A stretch of 64,000 bases of DNA from Cohnella sp. WQ 127256 (GTDB taxonomy: Bacteria > Bacillota > Bacilli > Paenibacillales > Paenibacillaceae), in NCBI RefSeq assembly GCF_024519285.1, contig NZ_JAMZCY010000001.1, positions 1,054,001 to 1,118,000 on the forward strand, in the 5' to 3' direction. Made by a program: the position numbers and the translations under genes. The notes beneath the pieces were generated by a model. That model was given only the letters and a program-made list of their open reading frames with translations, was not told the origin of the DNA and ran no database searches. Below are positions 45,048 to 53,500 of this stretch, piece by piece. Numbering within the stretch: position 1 is the stretch's first letter; each line of letters begins with the position of its first letter.

Positions 45048-46052
45048 ATGGTCATACTGCCTAAGGTAAACGAGCTCGGCTTTTTTGAAATTCGTCTGGA
45101 GTCCATCGGTGGGCTAGGTGCCAACCTGGCAGGCAAAATGCTGGCGGAAGCGGGAGTGATGGGAGCCGGTTTGAACGGGGTAAGCTTCAGCTCCTATGGC
45201 TCGGAGAAGAAAGGTTCTCCGGTTAAGGCGCATATTCGATTCTGCGATATTAATACGCGGATTCGGGATACTTCTCCTGTTGAAAGACCGCATGTCATCG
45301 GCATTTTTCATGAAAACCTATCCAAGACGATCAACGTTATTTCCGGAATGCACGAAGATAGCATCGTGCTAGTCAACTCCAAGAAATCGACAGACCAACT
45401 CAAAGACCAGCTTAAGCTGAAGGGCGGCATCATTGCGGTTGTTGACGCGACAGGAATCTCTATGGATGAGAACAATCGCGTGAACATGGCCATGTTAGGC
45501 GGACTGTTCCGCTTATGTCCTTTTCTAGATGTGGAGTTCATGAAGGGTGTTATTCGTAAATCACTCGAGAAAAAATATCCAGCCTCTGTGCAACCAGCTT
45601 TAAATACATTCCAGCGCGGGTATGACGAGGTCCAATTCCAAACGTATTCGTTAACTGAGGGAGACTCTATGCCATCTTATACACGGATGGACACCCCTAC
45701 GCTAGGTTACGAGACTCAGCCAATCGGTGGCATCGTGGTAAATCCAGGTAACAGTATCTTGAAGGACCTAAGTATTTCTCGTGCGGGAATGATGCCTCAC
45801 TTCGCAGATGATAAGTGTATTCACTGTGCAGCTTGCGACAATGTTTGTCCTGATTTCTGCTTCGTATGGGAGGAACAAGAGGATAAGAAGGGTCGCCCGC
45901 AAATGTTCCTACAGGGCATTGATTATCAATATTGCAAAGGCTGTCTAAAGTGCGTTCAAGCTTGTCCGACGGATGCTCTTTCTTCGGAGTTAGAAGAAGA
46001 TGGATATGCCGACGGGAATCGCGTTCCACATAAATTTCACTTAGCTATTTAA
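45048..46052 (+). CDS. 2-oxoacid:ferredoxin oxidoreductase, fused gamma-delta subunits
   Basis: A 334-residue fusion. Residues 1-200 are the gamma domain (GGLGANLAGKMLAEAG, FSSYGSEKKGSPVKAHIRF), residues about 240-334 a two-cluster ferredoxin (delta) with CIHCAACDNVCPDFC and CKGCLKCVQACPTD, giving two [4Fe-4S] clusters. With the next gene it forms a pyruvate- or 2-oxoacid:ferredoxin oxidoreductase. ATG 45048 with AAAGGGG at a rather long distance is the likely start; the frame is open from 44982, where no ribosome site is seen. Confidence 0.87.
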   Translation: MVILPKVNELGFFEIRLESIGGLGANLAGKMLAEAGVMGAGLNGVSFSSYGSEKKGSPVKAHIRFCDINTRIRDTSPVERPHVIGIFHENLSKTINVISGMHEDSIVLVNSKKSTDQLKDQLKLKGGIIAVVDATGISMDENNRVNMAMLGGLFRLCPFLDVEFMKGVIRKSLEKKYPASVQPALNTFQRGYDEVQFQTYSLTEGDSMPSYTRMDTPTLGYETQPIGGIVVNPGNSILKDLSISRAGMMPHFADDKCIHCAACDNVCPDFCFVWEEQEDKKGRPQMFLQGIDYQYCKGCLKCVQACPTDALSSELEEDGYADGNRVPHKFHLAI

Positions 46053-46105
46053 GAGATGGATTTAATTTCGATCAACGAGAAACGATAGGGAAGGTGGACT
46101 CTGAA

Positions 46106-48415
46106 ATGTCGATCGACATGCGCAAGGAAACAGGCTCGCAAGGCACTGTGGAGCAACGAATCGTCTATGAATCAGGCAACGAGATGGCCGCTTATGCCGC
46201 ACACCAGATTAACTATCATGTCATGGGGTATTTCCCGATTTCACCATCGACGGAAGTGGCTCAATTTCTCGATCTCATGAAAGCGAATGGTCAGCACGAT
46301 ATTGTCTTAATCCCTGCGGATGGAGAGCATGGCTCAGCGGGTGTATGTTATGGGGCCTCAACTGCAGGCGGGCGCGTATTTAATGCGACTTCTGCAAACG
46401 GTTACTTGTACATGTTGGAGCAGATGCCTGTCCAATCGGGTACACGTTTCCCGATGGTTATGAATCTCGTATGCCGCTCCGTATCCGGACCCTTGGATAT
46501 TCACGGAGATCATTCGGATTTATATTTTGCACTTAATACAGGCTGGCCGATCGTGCTTTGCCGTGATCCCCAAGCCGTATACGATATGAACATCATCGCG
46601 CTTAAGCTTGCAGAGGACCCTGAAGTCAGACTGCCCGTTCTAGTCGCATCTGACGGATACTTCACAAGCCATCAGAAGCGTCGTGTCATGACCTTCACGC
46701 ATAAGGAGGATGTTCAGAAGTTCGTCGGTGAACGCCCTCCGGAAGGCTTCAAGCATGTGCTTGACCGTAACAATCCAATTACCGTTGGACCGTACATGAA
46801 TGAACCGGATTATATTAACAACTGTTACCAGCAGAGCTTAGCCATGTATCGTGCAGAAGGTGTATTTGACCGGATTCAGAAGGAATATGCAGCGCTTACC
46901 GGCAGAGAGTATCCGATTCTGGAGCTTTATCAAATGGAAGATGCAGAGGTCGCTGTATTCCTACTGAATTCTTCATCGGAGATCATTAAGGATGTCGTCG
47001 ATCAGCTACGTGCTCAAGGGATTAAAGCGGGAGCGATCTCTCCGAATATTATTCGACCGTTCCCTGCCAAAGCGATTACAGAAGCGCTGAAGAACGTGAA
47101 GGCTGTCACTGTCGGTGATCGTTCAGATTCTTACGGCGGTCATGGCGGTAACATGGTCATGGAGGTTCGTGCTGCGTTACAACAGTATGGGAACTCCACG
47201 ACATTGGTCATTAGCCGGATCTATGGTCTAGGTGGCAAAGACTTCTATGCGGAGGATGGCTTGGCCATGTTCGAGTTCGCTATCGATGCGATGGAGAAGG
47301 GCTTTGTTGAGAAGCCTTATGATTATCATGGCATTACGGCGGGAGATCCGGACAAGGCACCTAAGCGGGTGCTTGAGCCGATGAAATACGAGGACTTGAA
47401 AACAGGACTCATAACCGTTACTCCGGATGAGGCAACAGGTAAAATCAATGTGCGGATTCCACCTCTTCGTTCCTTGACCAAGAAGCCGAAGAGGATTGCA
47501 CCGGGTCATGGTGCATGTCCTGGGTGTGGTATTTTCTCTGGCTTGGAGCTATTTTTCAAGGGAATCGAGGGTGACATCGTTGCCTTGTTCCATACCGGTT
47601 GTGCAATGGTCGTTACGACTGGATATCCTTACTCGGCGCATAAAGCCACATACATCCATAACCTTTTCCAGAATGGTGCAGCAACGATGTCTGGTGTCGT
47701 TGAGATGTTCCATGAGCGTAAACGTCGCGGAGAGCTGGACGAATATGGCTTAAAGGACGACTTCACCTTCGTGATGATCACGGGCGACGGTGGGATGGAT
47801 ATCGGAATGGGGCCTGCGATCGGAGCAGCGCTTCGTAACCATAAGATGATCATTCTGGAGTACGATAACGAAGGCTATATGAACACAGGTGCACAACTCT
47901 CTTATTCCACTCCGATGGGTCACCGGACTTCGACATCTAACGTTGGTAAAAATCAGGGCGGTAAAGTGTTCCACCACAAGGACACGGCGCAGATTATGGC
48001 GGCAACAAACATTCCGTACGTGTTTACGGGAAGCGAAGCAAGTCCACAGGATCTCGTACGTAAAGGCGCAAAAGCCCAATGGTACGCACAGAACATCGGA
48101 TTGGTGTATGGTAAGATCCTGATCACTTGTCCATTAAACTGGCTTTCCGAGGATAAGGACGGCGCTGATATTATCGATAATGCGGTTAATAGCTGCTTCT
48201 TCCCGCTCTATGAAGTGGAGAAAGGAATAACAACAATCACGTATAACCCTGAAGATAAGGGGAAACGAGTGCCTGTCGTGGATTGGTTGAAGATGATGGG
48301 CAAGACGAAGCATCTAACAAAGCCAGAGTATACGGAAACGCTTCGGGAGTTTGAAAATGAGATCGAACGTCGTTGGAATAAGCTTAAAGCGAAGCACGAA
48401 AATCCTTATTTATAA
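46106..48415 (+). CDS. 2-oxoacid:ferredoxin oxidoreductase, fused alpha-beta subunits
   Basis: A 769-residue fusion. The N-terminal part (about 1-390) is the alpha subunit (AYAAHQINYHVMGYFPISPSTEV region, transketolase C-like half), the rest is beta with TPP motif GDGGMDIGMG to DNEGYMNTGAQ and cluster-ligand cysteines in GHGACPGCG and FHTGCAM. It oxidises a 2-oxoacid to acyl-CoA and reduces ferredoxin. ATG 46106 fits AAGGTGG better than the GTG at 46094. It follows the gamma-delta gene after 53 bases. Such enzymes are oxygen-sensitive in most hosts. Confidence 0.87.
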   Translation: MSIDMRKETGSQGTVEQRIVYESGNEMAAYAAHQINYHVMGYFPISPSTEVAQFLDLMKANGQHDIVLIPADGEHGSAGVCYGASTAGGRVFNATSANGYLYMLEQMPVQSGTRFPMVMNLVCRSVSGPLDIHGDHSDLYFALNTGWPIVLCRDPQAVYDMNIIALKLAEDPEVRLPVLVASDGYFTSHQKRRVMTFTHKEDVQKFVGERPPEGFKHVLDRNNPITVGPYMNEPDYINNCYQQSLAMYRAEGVFDRIQKEYAALTGREYPILELYQMEDAEVAVFLLNSSSEIIKDVVDQLRAQGIKAGAISPNIIRPFPAKAITEALKNVKAVTVGDRSDSYGGHGGNMVMEVRAALQQYGNSTTLVISRIYGLGGKDFYAEDGLAMFEFAIDAMEKGFVEKPYDYHGITAGDPDKAPKRVLEPMKYEDLKTGLITVTPDEATGKINVRIPPLRSLTKKPKRIAPGHGACPGCGIFSGLELFFKGIEGDIVALFHTGCAMVVTTGYPYSAHKATYIHNLFQNGAATMSGVVEMFHERKRRGELDEYGLKDDFTFVMITGDGGMDIGMGPAIGAALRNHKMIILEYDNEGYMNTGAQLSYSTPMGHRTSTSNVGKNQGGKVFHHKDTAQIMAATNIPYVFTGSEASPQDLVRKGAKAQWYAQNIGLVYGKILITCPLNWLSEDKDGADIIDNAVNSCFFPLYEVEKGITTITYNPEDKGKRVPVVDWLKMMGKTKHLTKPEYTETLREFENEIERRWNKLKAKHENPYL

Positions 48416-48433
48416 GAATGGGGGTTGGGAGCC

Positions 48434-48733
48434 GTGCCTTATGTGATAAAGCATGCAACGAGTGGTACGATACTCTCCTGCGTTCAGAGAAATGGTTATA
48501 AGCTGGCCTATTACGGAATTCTGTTATGGGAGCAGCAGTTGCCCGGTCCTCGTGAGATTAGCGAGGCTTTGGCGGAAGCGGGCATTACTCCTAGTGATGA
48601 AGCGGGAAATGTGAGCGATTGGGAGCCATTGGAGCTGTCGGAGCATGAGGTGAAAATGGCTAACGTTAAGCTTCGCAACGATCAGCGAAGAGTGGTGTAC
48701 TATCGGGATGGGGTTATTGGGGTAGTTGAATAG
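48434..48733 (+). CDS. Small hypothetical protein after the oxidoreductase
   Basis: A 99-residue soluble protein of unknown family, beginning at GTG 48434 behind GGGGG/GGGAG, 18 bases after the alpha-beta gene and before a terminator, so it belongs to the same transcript. It shows a strand-rich N-terminal half (PYVIKHATSGTILSCVQRNG) and a charged C-terminal half. A role in assembly or regulation of the oxidoreductase is suggested only by position. Confidence 0.65.
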   Translation: MPYVIKHATSGTILSCVQRNGYKLAYYGILLWEQQLPGPREISEALAEAGITPSDEAGNVSDWEPLELSEHEVKMANVKLRNDQRRVVYYRDGVIGVVE

Positions 48734-48750
48734 ATTCGAAGGTAGTCATA

Positions 48751-48795
48751 AAACAAGCGTCTCGGGATGTTTATACCCTAGGACGCTTGTTTTTA
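48751..48795. terminator. Bidirectional terminator
   Basis: AAACAAGCGTC pairs with GACGCTTGTTT, extended by an inner GGG/CCC stem, with T residues on the right. It separates the oxidoreductase operon from the converging serine hydrolase gene, whose stop codon it touches. Confidence 0.88.
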
Positions 48796-49737
48796 GTTCA
48801 TCTCGATTCCTACGAATTGCTTGAACAGCCGATAGGGGAGAAACGTGTGCTTGTATAATGTACTAGCAAAGGTGACGATCAACTCATGCTCGGGAATGAC
48901 GAAGATATACTGTCCTCCGTAGCCCATAGCGAAGTAAATAGCAGGGGAGATCGGTTTGTCATCGCTTGCCATGATCCACCAGTGATACCCATAGGAGCCA
49001 ATGTGATCGTAGGTATGATGGTGTGCTGTCGTACTCTTCGTCACCCAATGCTCCGGCACGAGTTGTTCGTTATTCCATCTTCCTTTATGTAGCATCAGTT
49101 GTCCGATTTTCATGAGATCAGGCGCTTTCAGCTCCAGTCCAAAGCCTCCAATAGAGATGCCTTTGGCGTCGGAATGCCACCGATACTGCTCGATTCCTAG
49201 TGGCTTGAATAAATACTTCTCCGCATAATCCGCAGTTGTCATCCCCGATATTTTCTGCACAATCGCGCTTAAGAGGTGTGAACTTCCCGAATCATAGAAC
49301 ATTCGCTTGCCTGGAGAATATTTCATTGGACGCGATAAAATATATTTAACCCAATCAGGACTATTGATCATCGGTTTCGGAAGACCGCCCCAGTCGCCCA
49401 TCTCCGGCCAATCCCAACCCGGCGTCATGGTGAGGAGATTCTCAATCGTGACATCCTCTTTGGATTCCTCTAAGGCTTCAGGGAAGTACTGTGCTATCGA
49501 GGTTTGAATACTGGGAAGCTCTCCACGTTCGATGGCAATTCCGATGAGAAGGGAGAGCACGCTTTTCGTAATGGAATTGATTTTGTGCAGATTATCTTTG
49601 GATTGCGCATTCCGTTCATGCGTGAAAATGACCTGATCACGAAGACGAACCTCGCAGTAGTCGATTTTTGATGTGTTCACTTTCTGGGTTAACAGATCAA
49701 GGTTCAATGATGAGAGTTGGAAGGTAGAGTTCGTCAT
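48793..49737 (-). CDS. Serine hydrolase of the class C beta-lactamase family
   Basis: A 314-residue penicillin-binding-like serine hydrolase. The S-x-x-K motif is SITK (Ser55, Lys58), the tyrosine motif is YDS (in MFYDSGSSHLL) instead of the usual YxN, and the third motif region is near GYHWWIMA and YGGQYIFV. No signal peptide, so it is a cytosolic esterase or aminopeptidase-like enzyme and not a secreted lactamase. The start at 49737 has GGAG six bases upstream. Confidence 0.84.
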   Translation of the reverse strand: MTNSTFQLSSLNLDLLTQKVNTSKIDYCEVRLRDQVIFTHERNAQSKDNLHKINSITKSVLSLLIGIAIERGELPSIQTSIAQYFPEALEESKEDVTIENLLTMTPGWDWPEMGDWGGLPKPMINSPDWVKYILSRPMKYSPGKRMFYDSGSSHLLSAIVQKISGMTTADYAEKYLFKPLGIEQYRWHSDAKGISIGGFGLELKAPDLMKIGQLMLHKGRWNNEQLVPEHWVTKSTTAHHHTYDHIGSYGYHWWIMASDDKPISPAIYFAMGYGGQYIFVIPEHELIVTFASTLYKHTFLPYRLFKQFVGIEMN

Positions 49738-49855
49738 GTAAGGCTCCAATCTGTAAGTAGAAGCAGATGAGATCGGTTGTTTGTGTACTATTGTCTCATG
49801 ATCAGTCTAACCTAATCCAAGATGATTTTGAACTAGAGGGGCAAATCGTGATTTG

Positions 49856-51235
49856 TCACGTAAGCCGACGAGAAAGGCTGACAGCAAGTAACGCAACACT
49901 GATCACTGCAGCAATTAATGCGATGGTGTGCAAGCCTGCAGTCGTTACTGTACCGCTGAAGACGAGTCCGAGTAAGCTCGTAGATAAAATGCTACCTAAC
50001 GAACGGAACGTTTGGAATAGTCCGAAGGCTGCTCCAGTATGTTCAGGTTTCGTGTTGCTGTACAGAGCCGTCTGCAATCCCATATTGTTAAATCCGTTGG
50101 GAATGCCGATGACAGCAGCAACTATGAGAATGAATGCTACGGGTGAACCTGGTTCGAGGAGGAGCAAGAGAAGCGTTCCTAAAACCAGAACAATATTACC
50201 GATGACGATAGATTGTCGATGGCCTGACTTCTTAATGATTCGAACAGCTAACGGAGTGGTCAATATTCCAATTCCGGCGAAGGGAAGCATCAATAAACCT
50301 GAATATTGGGGTTCATATCCCCTGACCTGCTCTAACCACATCGGTAAACTAAAGAACAGAGAGTAGAAGACGATATTTAAGCAAGCGAACTGAGCAAAGA
50401 CGGAAACCATCCGTCGATTAGACGCTAGCATTCTAACATTAATAAAGGGCTTGTCCGTATGCAACTCTCGGTAAATCAAGAGTGCACCGACGATTGGAAC
50501 AGCGATCAGCCAACCCCATTGTGGACTGTCAGATAACGATAAAAGAAAAAACATAAGACTTGTAAGTAATCCACTGAATAACACGATCCCTGGTAAATCT
50601 ATAAGATGGAGCATTCCTTTACCCTTACGATTGTCCTCTGAAGAATTGAGTTGATCGGCAGGAAGCCACTTCAAAGCAATAATTAATGCCATTAATACAA
50701 TCGGTACGTTAACCCAGAAGATGGCTTGCCAGCCTGCCATAGCAACCAAGAAACCACCAAGAACAGGTCCGAGTGCAGCAGTTACGTTAGAACAAATTGA
50801 GATGATGCCTAGTGCCGAAGCAGAAGCCTTAACTTGTCCATCATTAAGAGTTTGGTCCATTGAGCGAATAATCGATAACCCAGCTGGATAAGCAGCAGAT
50901 GCACCCAACGCTTGTACGACCCGCAAAGCGAGCAGCCAACCGAAGGAGGGGACCCAAGGGGAAAGTAAGCTACTAATCCCTACTAGCGCTAATCCAATAA
51001 CAAAAATACGACGGGGACCGAACAAGTCGGCAAGTCTACCCATTAGGGGCTGACCGATTGCTGCAGCTAAGAAATAAGTCGAAATGAGCCACGTCACGGT
51101 TGAAATACTGATTTCGAAGCCCGAACCGATGCGTAATAGTGCAACTGCGATCATAGAGGAGTTTAGTGGATTTAGAAGTATACCGAGTGCGACAATCCAT
51201 GGAATCCTCTGAATGTTTCTGGTTGTGGTAGCTAT
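49856..51235 (-). CDS. MFS drug efflux transporter (DHA2 type), start codon missing
   Basis: A multidrug-type major facilitator with 14 expected spans. Motif A is GRLADLFGPRR, and the central loop is SSEDNRKGKG. The first ATG (51154) lies inside the protein: upstream in frame come 27 codons encoding the first span (IPWIVALGILLNPLNSS). No ATG, GTG, TTG or CTG exists there up to the in-frame TGA. A perfect AAGGAGG (51250-51244) stands eight bases before an ATA codon (51235-51233), where the start should be. The ORF is otherwise intact. Divergent from a LysR gene that probably controls it. Confidence 0.82.
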   Translation of the reverse strand: MATTTRNIQRIPWIVALGILLNPLNSSMIAVALLRIGSGFEISISTVTWLISTYFLAAAIGQPLMGRLADLFGPRRIFVIGLALVGISSLLSPWVPSFGWLLALRVVQALGASAAYPAGLSIIRSMDQTLNDGQVKASASALGIISICSNVTAALGPVLGGFLVAMAGWQAIFWVNVPIVLMALIIALKWLPADQLNSSEDNRKGKGMLHLIDLPGIVLFSGLLTSLMFFLLSLSDSPQWGWLIAVPIVGALLIYRELHTDKPFINVRMLASNRRMVSVFAQFACLNIVFYSLFFSLPMWLEQVRGYEPQYSGLLMLPFAGIGILTTPLAVRIIKKSGHRQSIVIGNIVLVLGTLLLLLLEPGSPVAFILIVAAVIGIPNGFNNMGLQTALYSNTKPEHTGAAFGLFQTFRSLGSILSTSLLGLVFSGTVTTAGLHTIALIAAVISVALLAVSLSRRLT

Positions 51236-51398
51236 GACAAATGCCTCCTTGTGCGTGCATAGTGTTATCCGAATTGTTCATTTTCACTATCGAATCAAAG
51301 TCACTTCCCTAGTGTAAGTTTAAAGTCTCATTAATAAAAATATATATATTGATATATAATGATAATGATTTAGATATAAGAGGAGGTTAGATCCCCTA

Positions 51399-52286
51399 AT
51401 GGATTTACTACATCTCCAATATTTCCAGACCGTTGCCCGATTGGAGCATATGACGAATGCAGCGAATGAGCTTCATGTTGCGCAACCCGCATTAAGCTTG
51501 ACAATCGCACGGCTAGAGAAGGAAATTGGAGTACCTTTATTCGACCGCAATGGGCGACAGATCCGACTTAATGCGTATGGAAAAGCTTATTTAGAGAAAG
51601 TAAATATAGCGCTGACTGCATTAGATGAAGGAAAACGTGAAGCTTTGGATATGGCGGGAATGGAGCGTGGAAGCATTTCATTAGTCGTGACGACTTTATC
51701 GAAATTTTCCGAGCTGCTTGAACCATTTGTTTCTATTCATCCTCATGTTCGCTTCCACATCACACAAACATCGACCGAAGAAGTGAAGCTGCAGCAAATA
51801 AAAAGTGGTGAGGTTGATTTTTGCTTTACGACATCAACACCTGATATGGAAGCGGTTCTTGGTGGGTTACCTTTGCTTAATGAAGAGATTTTATTGGCTG
51901 TCCCATCCCAGCATCGACTGTCAGGCCGCAACAGCATTCACTTGGATGAGGTTGCACATGAATCTTTCATTAGCCTAAAAGCAGGGAATAGCTTGCGTGA
52001 GTTGAGCGATTCGTTTTGTAGGCAAGCGGGGTTTAATCCGAATATTGTTTGTGAGAGCGACGAGCCATCGACAATAGGAAGCTTGGTTCGAACGGGGCTT
52101 GGCGTTGCTTTTCTTCCAGCATCTGCAAAGTACGATAATTCTTCACTTCAACTGCTGCATATTGAGGAGCCTGTCTGTGAATGGACCTTACAAATGGTAT
52201 GGTTGAAAAAGCGCTACCTGTCAAAGGCAGCGCGTACGTTTCGTGATTATGTTGTCGAACATTATACTAAAGCTCAGGCAAGATAG
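51399..52286 (+). CDS. LysR-family transcriptional regulator
   Basis: A 295-residue regulator with the N-terminal helix-turn-helix (LLHLQYFQTVARLEHMTNAA through LHVAQPALSLTIARLEKEIG) and a C-terminal periplasmic-binding-like effector domain. It is divergent from the MFS gene across about 160 bases of AT-rich DNA, the classic layout for a LysR protein controlling its neighbour. AGGAGG lies before the ATG. Its 3' end overlaps the next, converging gene by 20 bases. Effector unknown. Confidence 0.93.
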   Translation: MDLLHLQYFQTVARLEHMTNAANELHVAQPALSLTIARLEKEIGVPLFDRNGRQIRLNAYGKAYLEKVNIALTALDEGKREALDMAGMERGSISLVVTTLSKFSELLEPFVSIHPHVRFHITQTSTEEVKLQQIKSGEVDFCFTTSTPDMEAVLGGLPLLNEEILLAVPSQHRLSGRNSIHLDEVAHESFISLKAGNSLRELSDSFCRQAGFNPNIVCESDEPSTIGSLVRTGLGVAFLPASAKYDNSSLQLLHIEEPVCEWTLQMVWLKKRYLSKAARTFRDYVVEHYTKAQAR

Positions 52287-52779
52287 AAGCTTCTTTAAGA
52301 CCATTCGTAAACATTAACTCCGTTACCTTCTGCAGCCTCAAAATTTCGTTAGGCTTGAGCTCGCGCTGGAAATACCCATACATATATGCGGCTTCGAGGA
52401 AAACGAGACTTGGATAACAGACGACCTGCTGATGGGAGAAAGGGTTATCGAGTAGGATTTGCCATTCTCCATCTCTGCGAGAAGCTGGAATTTTATCCAA
52501 CACTTCATTTTTGCAAGTAAAGATCAAATCAAATTCGTCCCAGATTGCGAATAGAGATGGACTGAAACGCTCTGGAGTGGGGAACAGAGTACGTGCATGA
52601 TCCAGCTTCAAACGATAGATAGCTTGGTGATCATCGGAGTAGGTTTTCAATCCCATACGGAAATCTTCTATAAAAGTGTAAAAGGTGAAATAACCTGCAG
52701 CTTCTATTGCGGTTTTGAACGTAAGTTCAGATTGTTCCTGTGTGATCTGCATATAATGGTCAAAGGTTAACTCAGACAT
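52267..52779 (-). CDS. Hypothetical 170-residue protein
   Basis: A soluble mostly helical protein I do not recognise. It is rich in aromatic residues (AGYFTFYTFIEDFRMG, YMYGYFQREL) with no catalytic motif, signal peptide or span. AAGGGG stands nine bases upstream of the ATG. The 3' end overlaps the LysR gene by 20 bases on the opposite strand. Monocistronic. Confidence 0.7.
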   Translation of the reverse strand: MSELTFDHYMQITQEQSELTFKTAIEAAGYFTFYTFIEDFRMGLKTYSDDHQAIYRLKLDHARTLFPTPERFSPSLFAIWDEFDLIFTCKNEVLDKIPASRRDGEWQILLDNPFSHQQVVCYPSLVFLEAAYMYGYFQRELKPNEILRLQKVTELMFTNGLKEASILPEL

Positions 52780-52924
52780 CCCTGACAGCCCCTTAACAGA
52801 GATAATTTGGAAACATTCTTCGAATATTATACCGTATGGTGTGGCATTACTCCCAGTTTTTTATGATATAATGAGAAACAATGCGTAAGACAGTGGATAG
52901 CTTTATGGGAGGGAAACACTTAAG

Positions 52925-53449
52925 ATGAGTCGGCGTTTTGTCATTGAGGCTGTTATGATCGCCATCTACGGGCAACTGCTTCTGCCGAAACGTCCTGTCG
53001 AATACAGGATACCCTATACATCGGTGATGGAGCTCTATGATATGAAGGATAGTCCCGAGCCGGTTATGCCGGAGGCGGAGGACGATGCCTATGTGAAAAC
53101 TAAGATTGGTGAGATGATCAGTTATTTCGAAGATCCATTTAATAAAAAGAAGCTAGAACGTGCGCTCATGGCCCCGTGGAGAGAAAGTCCTCCTCTGCCC
53201 ATTAATGAGAATGTCACGATAGTTATTGTGAATGCAGCAGAGAACATGCAATATGGAGAGCTGTTTGATCCGATAGAAACAGAAATCATTCTATTGTCAC
53301 TACGCTTACAATGTCCAGTATTGACCGATCAAGTAGAATTTCAAGATAAAGTCATACAAAGCGCGATTCCGGTACAATTATTCGACATTGATGATTTCGA
53401 ATTTGCTATCGAAGAGGATATAGAGACTCCGGGTGAGTACACGGAATAA
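52925..53449 (+). CDS. Hypothetical protein, 174 residues
   Basis: A soluble acidic protein. I do not recognise a domain; I recall similar Paenibacillus proteins being labelled ADP-heptose synthase, which nothing in the sequence supports. It contains RPVEYRIPYTSVMELYDM near residues 23-40 and an acidic C-terminus. GGGAGGG stands 11 bases before the ATG. A hairpin with a short T run follows directly, then the TPR gene. Confidence 0.7.
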   Translation: MSRRFVIEAVMIAIYGQLLLPKRPVEYRIPYTSVMELYDMKDSPEPVMPEAEDDAYVKTKIGEMISYFEDPFNKKKLERALMAPWRESPPLPINENVTIVIVNAAENMQYGELFDPIETEIILLSLRLQCPVLTDQVEFQDKVIQSAIPVQLFDIDDFEFAIEEDIETPGEYTE

Positions 53450-53451
53450 TG

Positions 53452-53479
53452 AAGCTGCCGAGAGTCTCGGCAGCTTTTG
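53452..53479 (+). terminator. Terminator or attenuator before the TPR gene
   Basis: AAGCTGCCGAG (53452-53462) pairs perfectly with CTCGGCAGCTT (53466-53476) around a three-base loop, followed by TTTTG. It lies only about six bases ahead of the ribosome site of the next gene, so no promoter fits between them. Confidence 0.75.
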
Positions 53480-53500
53480 CGTCAATTGGAGGAGATGCCT

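Noticed and set aside
49767-50366. 199-codon plus-strand frame opposite the MFS gene
   Set aside because: Its length is explained by the codon structure of the MFS gene on the other strand; the MFS reading has clear motifs and spans.
51361-51377. Fur-like TGATAATGATTTAGA upstream of the LysR gene
   Set aside because: Only 12 of 15 matches, with the right half poor, inside generally AT-rich DNA. In contrast the 60028 site is perfect.
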